A DNA stretch of 64,000 bases from Miscanthus floridulus (taxonomy: Eukaryota; Streptophyta; Magnoliopsida; Poales; Poaceae), in the NCBI RefSeq assembly GCF_019320115.1, contig NC_089597.1:118426000-118489999 (forward strand), read 5' to 3'. The notes under the pieces were generated by a model that was given only the letters and a program-made list of their open reading frames with translations, was not told where the DNA came from and did not search any database. Position numbers and translations under genes: made by a program. This document shows, in pieces, positions 11,573 to 21,818 of the stretch. How positions within the stretch are numbered: position 1 is the first letter of the stretch; the number at the start of each line of letters is the position of its first letter.

Positions 11573-12100
11573 ATGAGGAGGTCCACGGCTCTCAAGGCGG
11601 CGGCAGCGCTGCTGGTGCTGCTCTCGCTGGCGGCGGCGTACCTGTCGATCATGTCGTACTGGGAGAGGAGGGAGGAGGAGGGGATCCACCGGGTGTTCAT
11701 ATATGGAGTGGAAGGCCCACTGCAACAAGACCTACAACTCCACCGGCGAGGAGGAGCACCGGTACGCGGTGTTCAAGGAAAACTTCCGCCGCCGCGGCCC
11801 CGTCCTCAACATTTTCGGAGACTGGACCGACGAGGAGTTTAACGCATGGCAACCCGGAGAAGTACCCTCCGAAGACGACAGATTAGCTGAGCAGCGGCAG
11901 CAGGTAGTGCTTCCGCTGGTGGAAGAAGGGGATGGCCGAGGTGAGCGGTTTCCAGGTAAGCATCTTCAGTTTTTTTTTTAATTACTTCGTTGGGTAAAAG
12001 ATAGTAACTTTTTTTTACATGTTGTTGATTGCACACATACCATTTGCAGCAATGGGAAAGATTAACGAAAATAGAGATGTTGATGCTTGATTATTAGTGG
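11573..12100 (+). pseudogene. Papain-like cysteine protease propeptide relic, copy 1
   Basis: It begins MRRSTALKAAAALL, a hydrophobic signal/anchor segment (about residues 5-25), then SYWERREEEG. A four-base insertion near 11699 shifts the frame, after which come CNKTYNSTGEEEHRYAVF and NFRRRGPVLNIFGD, the I29 inhibitor propeptide of C1A proteases (ERFNIN-like region). Near 11915 another frame gives RWWKKGMAEV, resembling the start of the mature enzyme (VDWRKKGAVT in the family). GT at about 11956 and a CAG near 12050 could bound an intron. The catalytic domain is absent. An expressed short product from the Met at 11703 (92 residues) is possible but unproven. Confidence 0.75.
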
Positions 12101-12575
12101 TTCAGTGCATTAGTTTCAGTATACGGATGAACAGAAGTAGAGGATGTTTATCTTCTCCCTGCAGGGCTGCAGGTCAAATAAAAAATCCCCGCAGTCTCCA
12201 GTGCATGTTTCAATGGAGGAACCGGTTTTGTAATGGCTTGATGTGTGTTCAAAGAACCATGTGCCCTCATGGCTCATGAGTGGTGGGTGGACCAGGGAAC
12301 AGTTAAACAAGTACAGAGAGACATAATAATAAATCTTATTTTCATCTTGGAAGATTACGTTAGCTGATTATACAATATTCTATAGTTAAACCATAAACCA
12401 CAAGTATGTCATGGTTTCTATTAACCTCTGGATATGATTAACCTAGGAATTCATTCTTATCACTACTAATGGTACTTGCATGGTTTTATCAGAAGTCGTT
12501 GTGTGTCTAGTCACTTACATAATTGAGTGATTCTACTCAGTACTGAGTGAAGTAAGGCACGGAAGACAATCCAAG
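12060..12575 (+). repeat. 3' flank of the protease relic, duplicated inverted at 28270-28730
   Basis: Sequence downstream of the relic matches, in inverse orientation, the stretch left of the second relic: shared blocks include GTGCATTAGTTTCAGTAT, AAGAACCATGTGCC and CACTTACATAATTGAGTGA. Together with the coding parts this makes a dispersed inverted duplication of about 1.1 kb per copy. Confidence 0.75.
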
Positions 12576-12831
12576 ACAGTTCGGTTTTATGATTAATAAT
12601 TGGTCTCTAATAGAAAAAAAACAAATTTTTCAAGTAGCTTTACTTTAGGTTTCTCCGCATCCAGATCAAAAAAAGTTTAGCTGAAGAGGGCAAAATACTG
12701 TGCTAATGGTTGATGATCCGGTGCACACATATTCATTTTCCTGTGATGGACGTTCTCAACATTTTCTGAGAGAACCGCCTCACTTGACATGATACCAAAT
12801 AGCCTCTTGGTAGCATCGCCACTCCCATGAA

Positions 12832-12945
12832 ACCCGGCTTGATTCGCTTATTTTTTCATCCGGAACAGTGTTTTTCTTTCACAAATTCCTCCAGCATTCT
12901 TTCAAACCATCCAAATTCCTCCAGAATTTAGACAAGCGAACAGGC
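12832..12945. mobile_element. MITE, GCCTGTTCGCTT family, copy 1
   Basis: Degenerate copy: left end GGCTTGATTCGCTTA, right end ACAAGCGAACAGGCC, with the family core CAGTGTTTTTCTTTCACAA inside. Confidence 0.6.
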
Positions 12946-13889
12946 CTGGCATATTTTTGTATATATTCTCATTCGTTACTTTTTACCAGTTATTGAGGCA
13001 AATGAAGTCTGGAGGTAGCACACCATTCATGGAGAGATGAAGCATAGGTTGGACCTGAATATGGCTGTTGCATGTAATAAATTTGAGTTAAAAATGTATG
13101 CATTTCTGGAGGGTGAAATGAGAAAAAGGTAAAGTCCATTACCGGTCTCTAAACTTGTGTTGTTGTGTTATCCTAGCCCCTTAAACTTGTAAAATTCTTA
13201 TATAGATACCTATACATTGTTCGATTCTCACTATAGTTCTATCGGGTCTCTTTGCCGTCCTCAAACTTGTTTACATGTGTCCGTTCACTGTTAAAACGGT
13301 CATCAACTTACTCCACACGCGGTCGCTGCCGCCAGAGCTTGTCTTGCATGGCAGCAGCTGTCTCTAGGGCGACACCGCCCACTCTCACTGTTGTAGTTGC
13401 TCTCTGTCTTGCCGCCTTGCCCTCTCCCCAAATCCCTCCTATGCAACCTCATCGAGGCTACCATTTCAAAATTGCATCGACTCGCATCTTTGCATTTGAC
13501 CACCGTACCAGTGTCGAAGATCAGATCAGACACCCAATGCAACTCGAATGAAAATGGGTCTTAGAAGAAGCCATTCTAGTGGCACTCGATCGAACTACAT
13601 TAGCAAATGTAGGCCTCGCACCATTCAACTTCGCACGGTGAGGCCGTGCCGCTACAGGTGATGGACTGATGGTCAGTGTCCTCCGGTTGTCCCTCGAGCT
13701 CCCTGTGGTGCGGCGGCAGCACCCACCATCCGTCCTCTGTCCATGCTCTTGTTCCACGCCTGGTACCAACTTCACCCGGATAAGTAGGTCCCACACTTTA
13801 GAAGTTTTATCTTTTTTATTTTCCCATTTTTATCTTTTTTATATTTCCCCTTTATATTTGGTACTGTTCTGTTGCATCGGTAGCTGAAG
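12946..13889. other. Non-coding; possible degenerate element near 13130-13320
   Basis: The part 13130-13320 has the repeated wording of long-inverted-repeat elements (CTCTAAACTTGT, CCTTAAACTTGT, CCTCAAACTTGT at intervals of about 50 bp), but no opposite arm was found. The open frames in 13250-13800 are mutually overlapping and have no recognisable motif. Confidence 0.35.
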
Positions 13890-14998
13890 TTTTTTTTAAC
13901 CATAATGCTCCACGGAGGACGTCTGTCCAAACGCATCCGTTCGGACGCTTGGTTTCTAGACCTGTGGAGCGATCAAGTCCAATAGGTATGCTCCGCTCCA
14001 TCGTCAGCACAGTTTCTTCAAAAAGAAAAAAAGGCTAGCGATATTTCCTTTCCCCATCATTACACGCATGCGATCTTTTCCCCACTGCCGCAGGCATGCG
14101 ACCACCACGAGCTCCTCCATCGTGCCGCATGCATGCTACTGTCGCGGGAGCCTCCATCGTGGGGTCCACTTGCCGCGGGCTTCTCCAGCGTGGCGGCGCC
14201 GCACCCGGCCCCATCCTGCTCTGGTACCGCACCCCGCGTCCCTTCGGTTGCTCCTGCCGCCCGCCCCGCCTGCTCCTGCTCCGCCATCGCTGCTCCTGCA
14301 CCTGCTCCGCGCTGCTCCTACCGCTGCTTCGCGTGCCCACCTCGCTGCACCTGGCGTTGCTCCGTCGCCCATCCTGCTGCTCCTGCCCTGCCCGCCCCGC
14401 CCAATGACGCTGCCAGTGCATGGAGAAGCACCGGGCCCTGGCGCGGAAGCCCTTCGGGCTCGCTTCCTGCTACGGCTGTGGCGCCCCGATGCAGACGACG
14501 GAGGATGCCGCACCAGGATACGATGCATGTTGCAAGCGCGCATTTCAAATGCCTTAGATATTTTAGAGGTATTTTACAATTGTTTGCATATGGATGTTGC
14601 AAAACTAGATCGGGGTGTTGTATATGTTGCAAGCGTCTGTCCCTAATGTTTCATCTATTTTTTTAGACGTATGTGCCAGTGTGTTTATTTGGATGTTGCA
14701 TATGTTTCACACATGTGTTGTAAGTGTTTTATCTGGATGTTGCGTAAGTGTTTTTGCAAGTGTTTCAAATGCATGCCAAGTGTTTCATCGGTCTTTTTTA
14801 TATGTTGCAAATGTTGCATCTATATATTTCAAAAGTAGATTGGGTGTTACATATGGGATGAAGTGGAAGGAGGCATGAGCGGTCCCCACATATGCTCGGC
14901 GCGGGCGAGCGACGTCCGGACAGCGCGGGCCCACGCGTGGATGCGCGAAAATGGACTGCCGCCGCGAGCGCCGGGACTCTAGCAGAACCGTTTTTTTT
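13890..14998. repeat. GC-rich dispersed repeat inserted in a duplicated segment
   Basis: A roughly 1.1-kb block, very GC-rich at 14080-14520, followed by a run of degenerate units built on TGTTGCA / TGTTTCA (14520-14860), and ending with GACGTCCGGAC and many CG words. It splits sequence that is contiguous in the copy at 11140-11333. Short similar segments (CGGTAGCTGAAG and CGGGTACCTGAAG) lie on both sides and may be a decayed target duplication. Overlapping frames of up to 192 codons reflect GC bias. No terminal inverted repeat was found, so the class is unknown. Confidence 0.6.
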
Positions 14999-15129
14999 AT
15001 AACGGGTACCTGAAGCTATAGGTATCCAAGCTTTCTTTCATTTTGGTTTCTAAGACTTTTGTATGCTTTAAAAAAACAGATATATTTCTCTTGTGTAAAC
15101 CAAAAAAATCTCAAGAGGTACAAATGATG

Positions 15130-18100
15130 TCACAGGAACACTCGTAATGCAGTGTTGAAAATATGGTCAGCTAATATCCTGTATGTCTGCTCCGACGGGT
15201 GAACTGAATCGAAGAACACGTACTTATCAGCGTCTTGACACGTAAACGGTTCGTCCAAGCCGCACAGCACAGATGTCTCGATGAGTCCTGTGCCACAGCA
15301 GCCTTGCTCAACGTTGTCGAATCCTGCAGGTCATCGATCGCAAAGAAAACCCCCGAGTGTGATTCTAGAGCTGATCCAATGCAAGAATCAGTGTATGTTG
15401 TGAAGAACTGAAGATAAGATTTTGGTTCACTAACCGTAGTCCGACGGATTGGCGACGATGTCAGACAGGACGCCGTACGTCTCCGCGAAAACCACCCGCG
15501 CGCCGGCGAGCTCACCGTCGAGCCTCCTCACGACCTCCTGCAGCCCGGCGTTGAACATCTCCGCCAGGCGGTTGTACTCCTCGTTGCACTCGCCGGGCTC
15601 GTCATGGTTGAGCGTCCTGGCCGCGGGGATGCACCCGAACGGCGCGAGGCCGGTGAACTCCATCTTGCGCGCGCCGAGGCCGTAGGCGTCGCGGACGGCC
15701 GCCTCGGCGAGGCCGACGAGGTAGGCGACGTACTCCGGCGGGGTGTACTGGTCTCGCCGGAGAGGCACGGTGAAGTAGTTGACGATGAAGTCGTTGGTGC
15801 CGATGCTGAAGATGTACACGGCCTCGGCGATGGTCTCGTTCGCCGTGGATTCCCCCTTTGCGAGCTGCAGTCTCGCCTTGTACTCCCTGAAGTACTCCAG
15901 CTGCTGGCTCATGGGGATAACTGACTGGAATAGATTCGAACAGGTTTCGAACAACAAAGTAAGTTGCTGAATACTACTTACTGTAGAAGATTATTTTAGG
16001 GTTACCAAAAAAATCTGTTATGGCCAAATTTTAGGTACCAAATTGGTGCCCAAGGTTTTTTTTTTTGGCAACATTGGTCACCAAATAAAAGGTGGCTATC
16101 AAGCAAATATTTGGCATCCAACTAAATGGAGGACATTTTTTTAAAAAGTAGGAAACATAGTTTTTGGATTCTTAGAGCAATAATAAGAAATTATGTAAAT
16201 TTGACAATTGAAAAATAAGTAAATCAGCTCTCCAAATCAATTTAGCCACTCAAAAGTGTTAGTTACCGCAGATCATCTAAAACCAGTCCCCTGTATTTTG
16301 AACATGGCACGTCATCAGTTGTATAGCAGTGAAGAGGTTCCGTGAGAGGATGCACGGTTGGCAGACGTACGCGACGATGGCACGAAGCATAAAGGGGCTG
16401 CAATCATAGGCATCGAACGTGGCGTGGCACTGGCCACCGCTACGGCGGAGGGACGCCCGACTGCTCTGGGCAACTTCATTAGTTGCACGAGCTCGATTAC
16501 CTTTGTAGTTTGTCGCCTGCGATGCCACTTGGGCCGGGAGCTAGAACACGATCTAATAAGGTTCAAGGGTTAATTAATGGAAAAAGTCTACTTAACCCCA
16601 CCTTTCATACTTGGTCTACTTCACCCCCAACTATTAAACCGTCTGTTTTACCCCCTGAACTTTCTAAAACCGTCAATTTTACCCCCTGGGCGGTTTTAAG
16701 CGGTTGGTTTGGTACAGTAACAGCGGGGCTGCTACAGTAACGGTAATCTTGCTGCAGTAACTGTGCGTTTGCGTTTTCTTTTTTTATTTATTTTTGGTGA
16801 ATTTTTGAAAAATCATAGAAAAATCATAAAATGAAAAATCTAATTTTATTGGACTCCACATGAGTAGATCTACACAGTGAATATATAATACGGTATGCTT
16901 TAGTACAAATTTTTTTTATAGCTTTAGATTAATTGGAAAATTCAATTTTGTATGTAATTAATTAGAATTTATCTATAACTAAGTTATACATAGTCCAATG
17001 AGTACGAAATTTTTACTATAGTTCAAGCATACAATAATTATCGTACCATAAAAATTTCACCACAATTAGACCATAGAAGCTGCAGCTATGAATTATTCTA
17101 ATTAATTACAGACAAAATTAGATTTTCCAATTAATCTAAGGCTACAGTAAAAATTTTGTACTAAAGCATACCGTATTATATATTCACTATGTAGATCTAC
17201 TCATGTGGAGTCCAACAAAATTAGATTTTTTATTTTATGATTTTATATGATTTACTGTGATTTTTCAAAGATTCACCGAAAAAAGAAAATTCAAACCACC
17301 GTTACCGTAGCAAGCATACCGTTTCTGTAGCAGACCCGCTGTTACTGTAGCAAAACGTTTGAATGCGTTTGAATGCAGCACACTGGCTATTGTCGTCATC
17401 AAGCACTCTGGCTATTGTCTTCCCCCTTCCTCTCTCCCCAATCCGTTTGAATGCAGCACACTGGCTATTGTCGTCATCAAGCACTCTCCGTTCATGCGAT
17501 CGCTCGTCTGCCCAGCTTGCATGTGTTTGGCCAACGCCGCCGACGTCCGCATTGAGGGAGGCGAGCTCGGGCCGCCCATGGTCGGCGACCGCCCGCACTG
17601 CTCGACATCTCCTTGCCTTCCTTCGTCGTCGACGCCCTCTTACTCCCCCCCTCCGCCAACCATGGTGCCCGCCGATGCCTACCCGTGTGCAATTAATGCC
17701 TCCACTACCAGCTCCACAAATATGAGGGCAGCGAAGTCGGCTCAGCATGGCGGTGGGCGTTGTCGTGGACGGGGGGCGGGAGGTATGCAACTACGTGCAT
17801 GGGTGCAGGAGTAGGGCCTGTGGTGTGGCGTGTGGCACGAGTTTGGGCTGGTGGGGGCGTGAGGGGACTGGTGCGTGGGGCCGTGGTGTGCAAAGCGATG
17901 ATGAGTGTCATCGCGAATGTGGGGAGAGGGGGCGTGCGGCTGCGTGGGTGAAGGAGCGGGGCCAATGGCGGGCGAGGCGATGAGCGCGCCGATCGGCGGT
18001 GGGTGTGCCAGGCCAACGGTGTCCATCTGGTCATGGGGAGGAAAGGAAGGAGGAAGAAGAGGTTCATACGTCAATGACATGGAGAGACAAGGGAGTGGAG

Positions 18101-19521
18101 GGGACTTTGGGCAATACGAGAACATGATGACCTGCATGTGGGTCCAATGTTGTCTAGAACATATAAAGTGGTATATATTAGGGGAAAATATAATAACATA
18201 ATTCAAAATAGGTGAATTTTAGTTGTACATCTCCAATGAATGAAAGTTGTAATGACACCAATAGAATTAACCCGAGGTTAAACTAGGTGTAGCTCCCGGC
18301 CTCCCGCTACTCGGCCACTACTCCGTGGTGTTGGCATGGCACCGAGGGACCAAGATACCAAGACGGCGACGGGAAATGCAAGAAAAAACCCTCATCCTCC
18401 TGCACGCATGGCCTTGCGGTGGCGGTGGCTATGAAGAGCGTCGGGGAGCATCACGTGAGAAAATACCGTTTGCGGGAGATGGGAGGCGCGTGTGGGAACT
18501 CCTACGCCGTCGTGCGAATGGCGAGTGATGATGACTCGCGGATTCTTCCGAGCGAGAATTCTAGGATAGGAACAGAAAAAAAAATGAAGAAAGAGAGTTT
18601 GTTGGACGCGTTTTCTAGCCTAGAATCGCTAAAGCGAAGTTGGCAGAAGGGGATGACACTGAATAATCAACCTAACACACCTTATATTATAGTTCTTCAA
18701 AAACCTAATAACATGGACCTTATGTGTCTTGTTCATAGGTAGCTTTGGCTACACTTTGTCATGCATGGTTATCATCCAGGCATCTTATTTCTTTGCTTAA
18801 ATTGAACTTTGACTTGGCTCCAATCCAAACATCTTGTACTTTCCTTCGCAAAAATATAACATCTTGTACTTTACCAACATTTTGTCATGGCTAAATTTTG
18901 CCTTGTTTTTATCATATTAACGTGAACCAAAGGTGGCCTAATATAGGGCAGAGTCAAAATAAAGTGACAGAAAACCATCACTCTTGAGAGAGCAAAAGAC
19001 GTTGGCTCACTCCTATATATGTAAACTTTGCAAGATCACGAGAAGCAGCAGCATGGGACACCAGGCAATCAAAATAAAGAAAAACATGGCACGTCAGAAG
19101 CTATAGAACGAAGTTTCCTTACTGCGATTTCCGCTGTTAAATCATCCAGCCCGGTGCCTCCGGAGGCAAAGCTGACGCCGGTGGCGAGCTGGTCGATGGT
19201 GTAGCTGGCGTCCAGGTAGGCCGGCACCGACGACGGCAAGCCGAACGCCTCCGAGAGGAAGTCGGTGACGAGGCGGCCGTTGGAGAACCTGCCGGTGGCG
19301 ACGCCCCGGTCGAAGTCGCGCCCGTACGGCGGGAAGTTGCCCCTGGCGACGGTGGGGATGAAGTTGTTGTTGCCCGCGTCCACCGTCGAGTCCCCGAACA
19401 CGATCAGCGCCGGCACCTTGCCGCCGCCGCCGCCGACGGCCCTGCCGGAGAAATGGAAGACGAGAAGAAGCAGCAGCAGCCTGCAGCACAGGCGGCTGCG
19501 GCTTTGCGACGACGACGGCAT
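15130..19521 (-). CDS. GDSL esterase/lipase, complete three-exon gene
   Basis: Exons 19521-19123, 15924-15435 and 15323-15130 join in frame to give 360 residues, the usual family length. Introns have GT..AG ends (GCA|GTAAGG, CCAG|TCAG, TACG|GTTAGT, GCAG|GATT). Residues 1-33 form a leucine-rich signal peptide, so the enzyme is probably secreted or apoplastic. SGNH catalytic blocks are all present: block I FGDSTVDAGNNN with nucleophile Ser45, block II SFASGGTG with its Gly, block III GTND with Asn177, and block V DSVHPSEQ with Asp335 and His338. Members hydrolyse acyl esters; the substrate cannot be read from sequence. The start Met is chosen because it begins the signal peptide and lies about 70 bp from a TATA box. 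The first intron (3.2 kb) is unusually long and carries transposon sequence. Confidence 0.93.
16577..17353. mobile_element. Foldback element with long inverted repeat, in GDSL intron 1
   Basis: Arms 16708-16985 and 17085-17353 are inverted copies: one outer end reads GTACAGTAACAGCGGGGCTG, the other in reverse CTACAGTAACAGCGGGTCTG, and the match continues inward through ATTTTATTGGACTCCACATG and TACGGTATGCTTTAGTAC. The loop is short and AT-rich and no protein is encoded. The left arm is preceded by TTAACCCCACC / TTTTACCCCCTG units (16590-16700) without a right counterpart, suggesting truncation of the right end. Confidence 0.8.
17366..17489 (+). repeat. 43-bp direct repeat, 78-bp period
   Basis: GTTTGAATGCAGCACACTGG and the following 24 bases occur at 17367 and again at 17445. 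They lie just right of the foldback element inside GDSL intron 1. Confidence 0.85.
17490..19122. other. Remainder of GDSL intron 1, no gene recognised
   Basis: GC-rich at 17500-18060, then AT-rich. Overlapping frames on both strands of up to about 150 codons have proline/histidine- or arginine-rich translations without motifs, as expected of chance frames in GC-rich DNA. No splice-consistent exon fits the GDSL reading frame here. Confidence 0.45.
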
Positions 19522-19586
19522 GGTAGTTGCCTGGTGGGGTGGTTTGTAGCTCTATAGCGAGGCCGAGGCGCGCGCGCACACTGAAA

Positions 19587-19596
19587 CTTAAATAGT
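19587..19596 (-). promoter_or_regulatory. Probable TATA box of the GDSL gene
   Basis: On the minus strand CTATTTAAGT lies about 66-75 bp upstream of the start codon, a normal distance allowing a short 5' leader. It sits in a short GC-rich core promoter. Confidence 0.6.
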
Positions 19597-19632
19597 GTGC
19601 TGTTGGGTGTTGGCTCAGCTGGCTGTATATTG

Positions 19633-19738
19633 CCCTGTTCGTTTTGCCTGTAAACCGTATTTTTTCAGCTAATAAATAATATTTTTCTCTCATAATAAAT
19701 CAGTCAACAGTACTTTTAGCCATGACTTAGCGAACACG
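19633..19738. mobile_element. MITE, GCCTGTTCGCTT family, copy 2
   Basis: Left end CCCTGTTCGTTTTGCC, right end TTAGCGAACA, and the core TTTTTCTCTCATAATAAATC inside. It lies 110-220 bp upstream of the GDSL start codon, in the promoter. Confidence 0.65.
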
Positions 19739-20018
19739 GCAAATATCCATCTCAGGAAGCGTTTGTTCATTAATATTTGCTGGTGGTGGTGCAGTCTTGT
19801 TGGCTTATTAAACCTACGTACACGGTACACGTACGTACGTATGATTTGACCTGGAATAGCAAGATAACTTATCAACCGAGCTAACACGGCAAATATCCAT
19901 CTCAGGAAGCGTTTGTTCATTAATATTTGCTGGTGGTGGTGCAGTCTTGTTGGCTTATTAAACCTACGTACACGGTACACGTACGTACGTATGATTTGAC
20001 CTGGAATAGCAAGATAAC
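19733..20018 (-). repeat. 136-bp tandem duplication upstream of the GDSL gene
   Basis: AACACGGCAAATATCCATCT through GGAATAGCAAGATAAC is present at 19733-19868 and again at 19883-20018, with a 14-bp spacer (TTATCAACCGAGCT). The two copies appear identical by eye. Each includes a GTACGTACGTA palindromic run. Because the copies are the same and the first overlaps the MITE edge, the duplication is recent. Confidence 0.92.
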
Positions 20019-21278
20019 GCCCCCGAGAGTGAGAGCTGAGCTGAGCTGAAGTATTCTAGTCTTCTTCATCTAATTTTGAGGCGCTTAACTATACTTTGTT
20101 GTGGGTGTATTCATTTTTCCCTGCATCCACCCATAAGCATGAATTTGGTAGCTAGTTCAGCCAGAGCGCTGCTCCTAGGCTCCATCCTCATGCACGGGTT
20201 TACGCAATCTGTACTGTCTTCCGAGGTCTTGTCTTTGTCGATTGAGTTGGATACAAGTGCGGCCAAACAAATCTAAGACGAGAAGAAATGTTTTGTCAGG
20301 AGTAGCATATGAGGTCCTTACTAATCTTGTAATTATTTAGCTTTTGTTATTTTCGGTGAAGTAACTCTACCACATAAACATTCACCTACACAACCCAACA
20401 TGTATGGGACGAAGAGAGAACATGCTCCGGTGTTGCAGCCTTTGAACCTGCAGCAGTGATCTTCTACTTAATGAAACAGGTGTCTCAAGGCGGGCACGTT
20501 CGCCAAAAAAAACCTGCAGCAGTGATGCTCCGGTCAGTACCGATTCTTGTGTAACCAGTAGTGATGTACCGGAAGTCCCATCAGGTCTCTATTTAGTAAT
20601 AATTTCAATGATAATTGATAAGAGGGTTGATGGATTCCAAAAGTTGCTCGATTCTGAACTGGCTAGGAACTATCTCCTGGTCATGATTCATGACTATTCT
20701 ATTTGATTCCATATAATTCTCGCTGTTTAGACGACAACACTATCTAGCTCCAAAATATACCTTTTGGCTATGATTTTCTATTATAACATAAATGGAAAAT
20801 GAAATATATGTTTTTATTAACTACTTGTAGTGAATAAAGGAAGAAATTATAGCACTTTTAATGAATATACGTATATGAATATATAAGGAATTGTGGTCTA
20901 GCTAGACGCTGTTGAATTTTATGAGAGGTCCAGGTCCTGTTGCTAAATTGTTATACACCGGAGTTATCACACGTTATCTTGATATATTTATATATCCACA
21001 TCTTTGGAATATATAAGGAATTGTTAGATTTATATATCATGTGTACCACAGAACACGTCCACGTACACCTGTGCGATCACATTGGAATTTGGAAATATTT
21101 GTTGGGCCGGACAATTACTTCATCCAGCAACTACAACTACAAGATCGAACGCAACATCTATACATCATCTGTGGTGGCCGATGGAGCTGAATGCTTTATG
21201 GTGTGTGCATGGGACAACCAGACAACTACATGCAGGTAGGAGGTAGCCCTTTTCAATGGGACCACTGCTGGCTGAACC
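20019..21278. other. AT-rich intergenic, no gene recognised
   Basis: No motif-bearing frame. AATATATAAGGAATTGT occurs twice (about 20878 and 21007). AT-rich stretches near 20760-20900 may be old insertions. Confidence 0.4.
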
Positions 21279-21818
21279 GCCAGAATTATAGTTTTCCAAA
21301 TGTACCGGCACACTACACGGCACTAGCCCGCTCCGACACGGCACGTCTGGGCACGACACGCTAGGCACGGCTGATGAACCGTGCCGTGCCGTGTCGTGCC
21401 ACCGTGCCCGACTCCAGGCCCAGGCACGGCACTATCATTCCTGGAGCGTGCCGTGTCGTGCCGTGCCGACTCCAGGCTCAGCATGCCCGTGCCGGCCTAG
21501 GCACTAAACTGGCAAAACTCCTCAATGAACTCAGCACAGCAATTCAAAGAGATCTAAAATGACTAAGTTCACAAAAGATCAAAAACAGATCAAAACACAG
21601 CACAGCAAAGAACACAAACTTTTGAAACTAAAACTAATTTAAGTAGGAGCTGTGCAATGGCTGTCTCATTAAAAACCTATTTAGGTAAAACTCACCCTTG
21701 TGAGAAACCCTAAACAGGAAAAGAGTACAGTCAGCTCCTAGATTAATTGTTCATTACATCTATCACCACAAGTTCAAGTCTCAGTTATTATAGAACCATT
21801 ACATAAATGGGAAGTGAA

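Noticed and set aside
14068..14666. Overlapping frames of 100-190 codons on both strands
   Set aside because: All arise in one GC-rich tract, overlap each other on both strands, are rich in Pro/Ala/Arg and show no motif.
17302..18206. Frames of 120-162 codons in the GDSL intron
   Set aside because: Compositional frames in a GC-rich tract, mutually overlapping, without domains or splice context.
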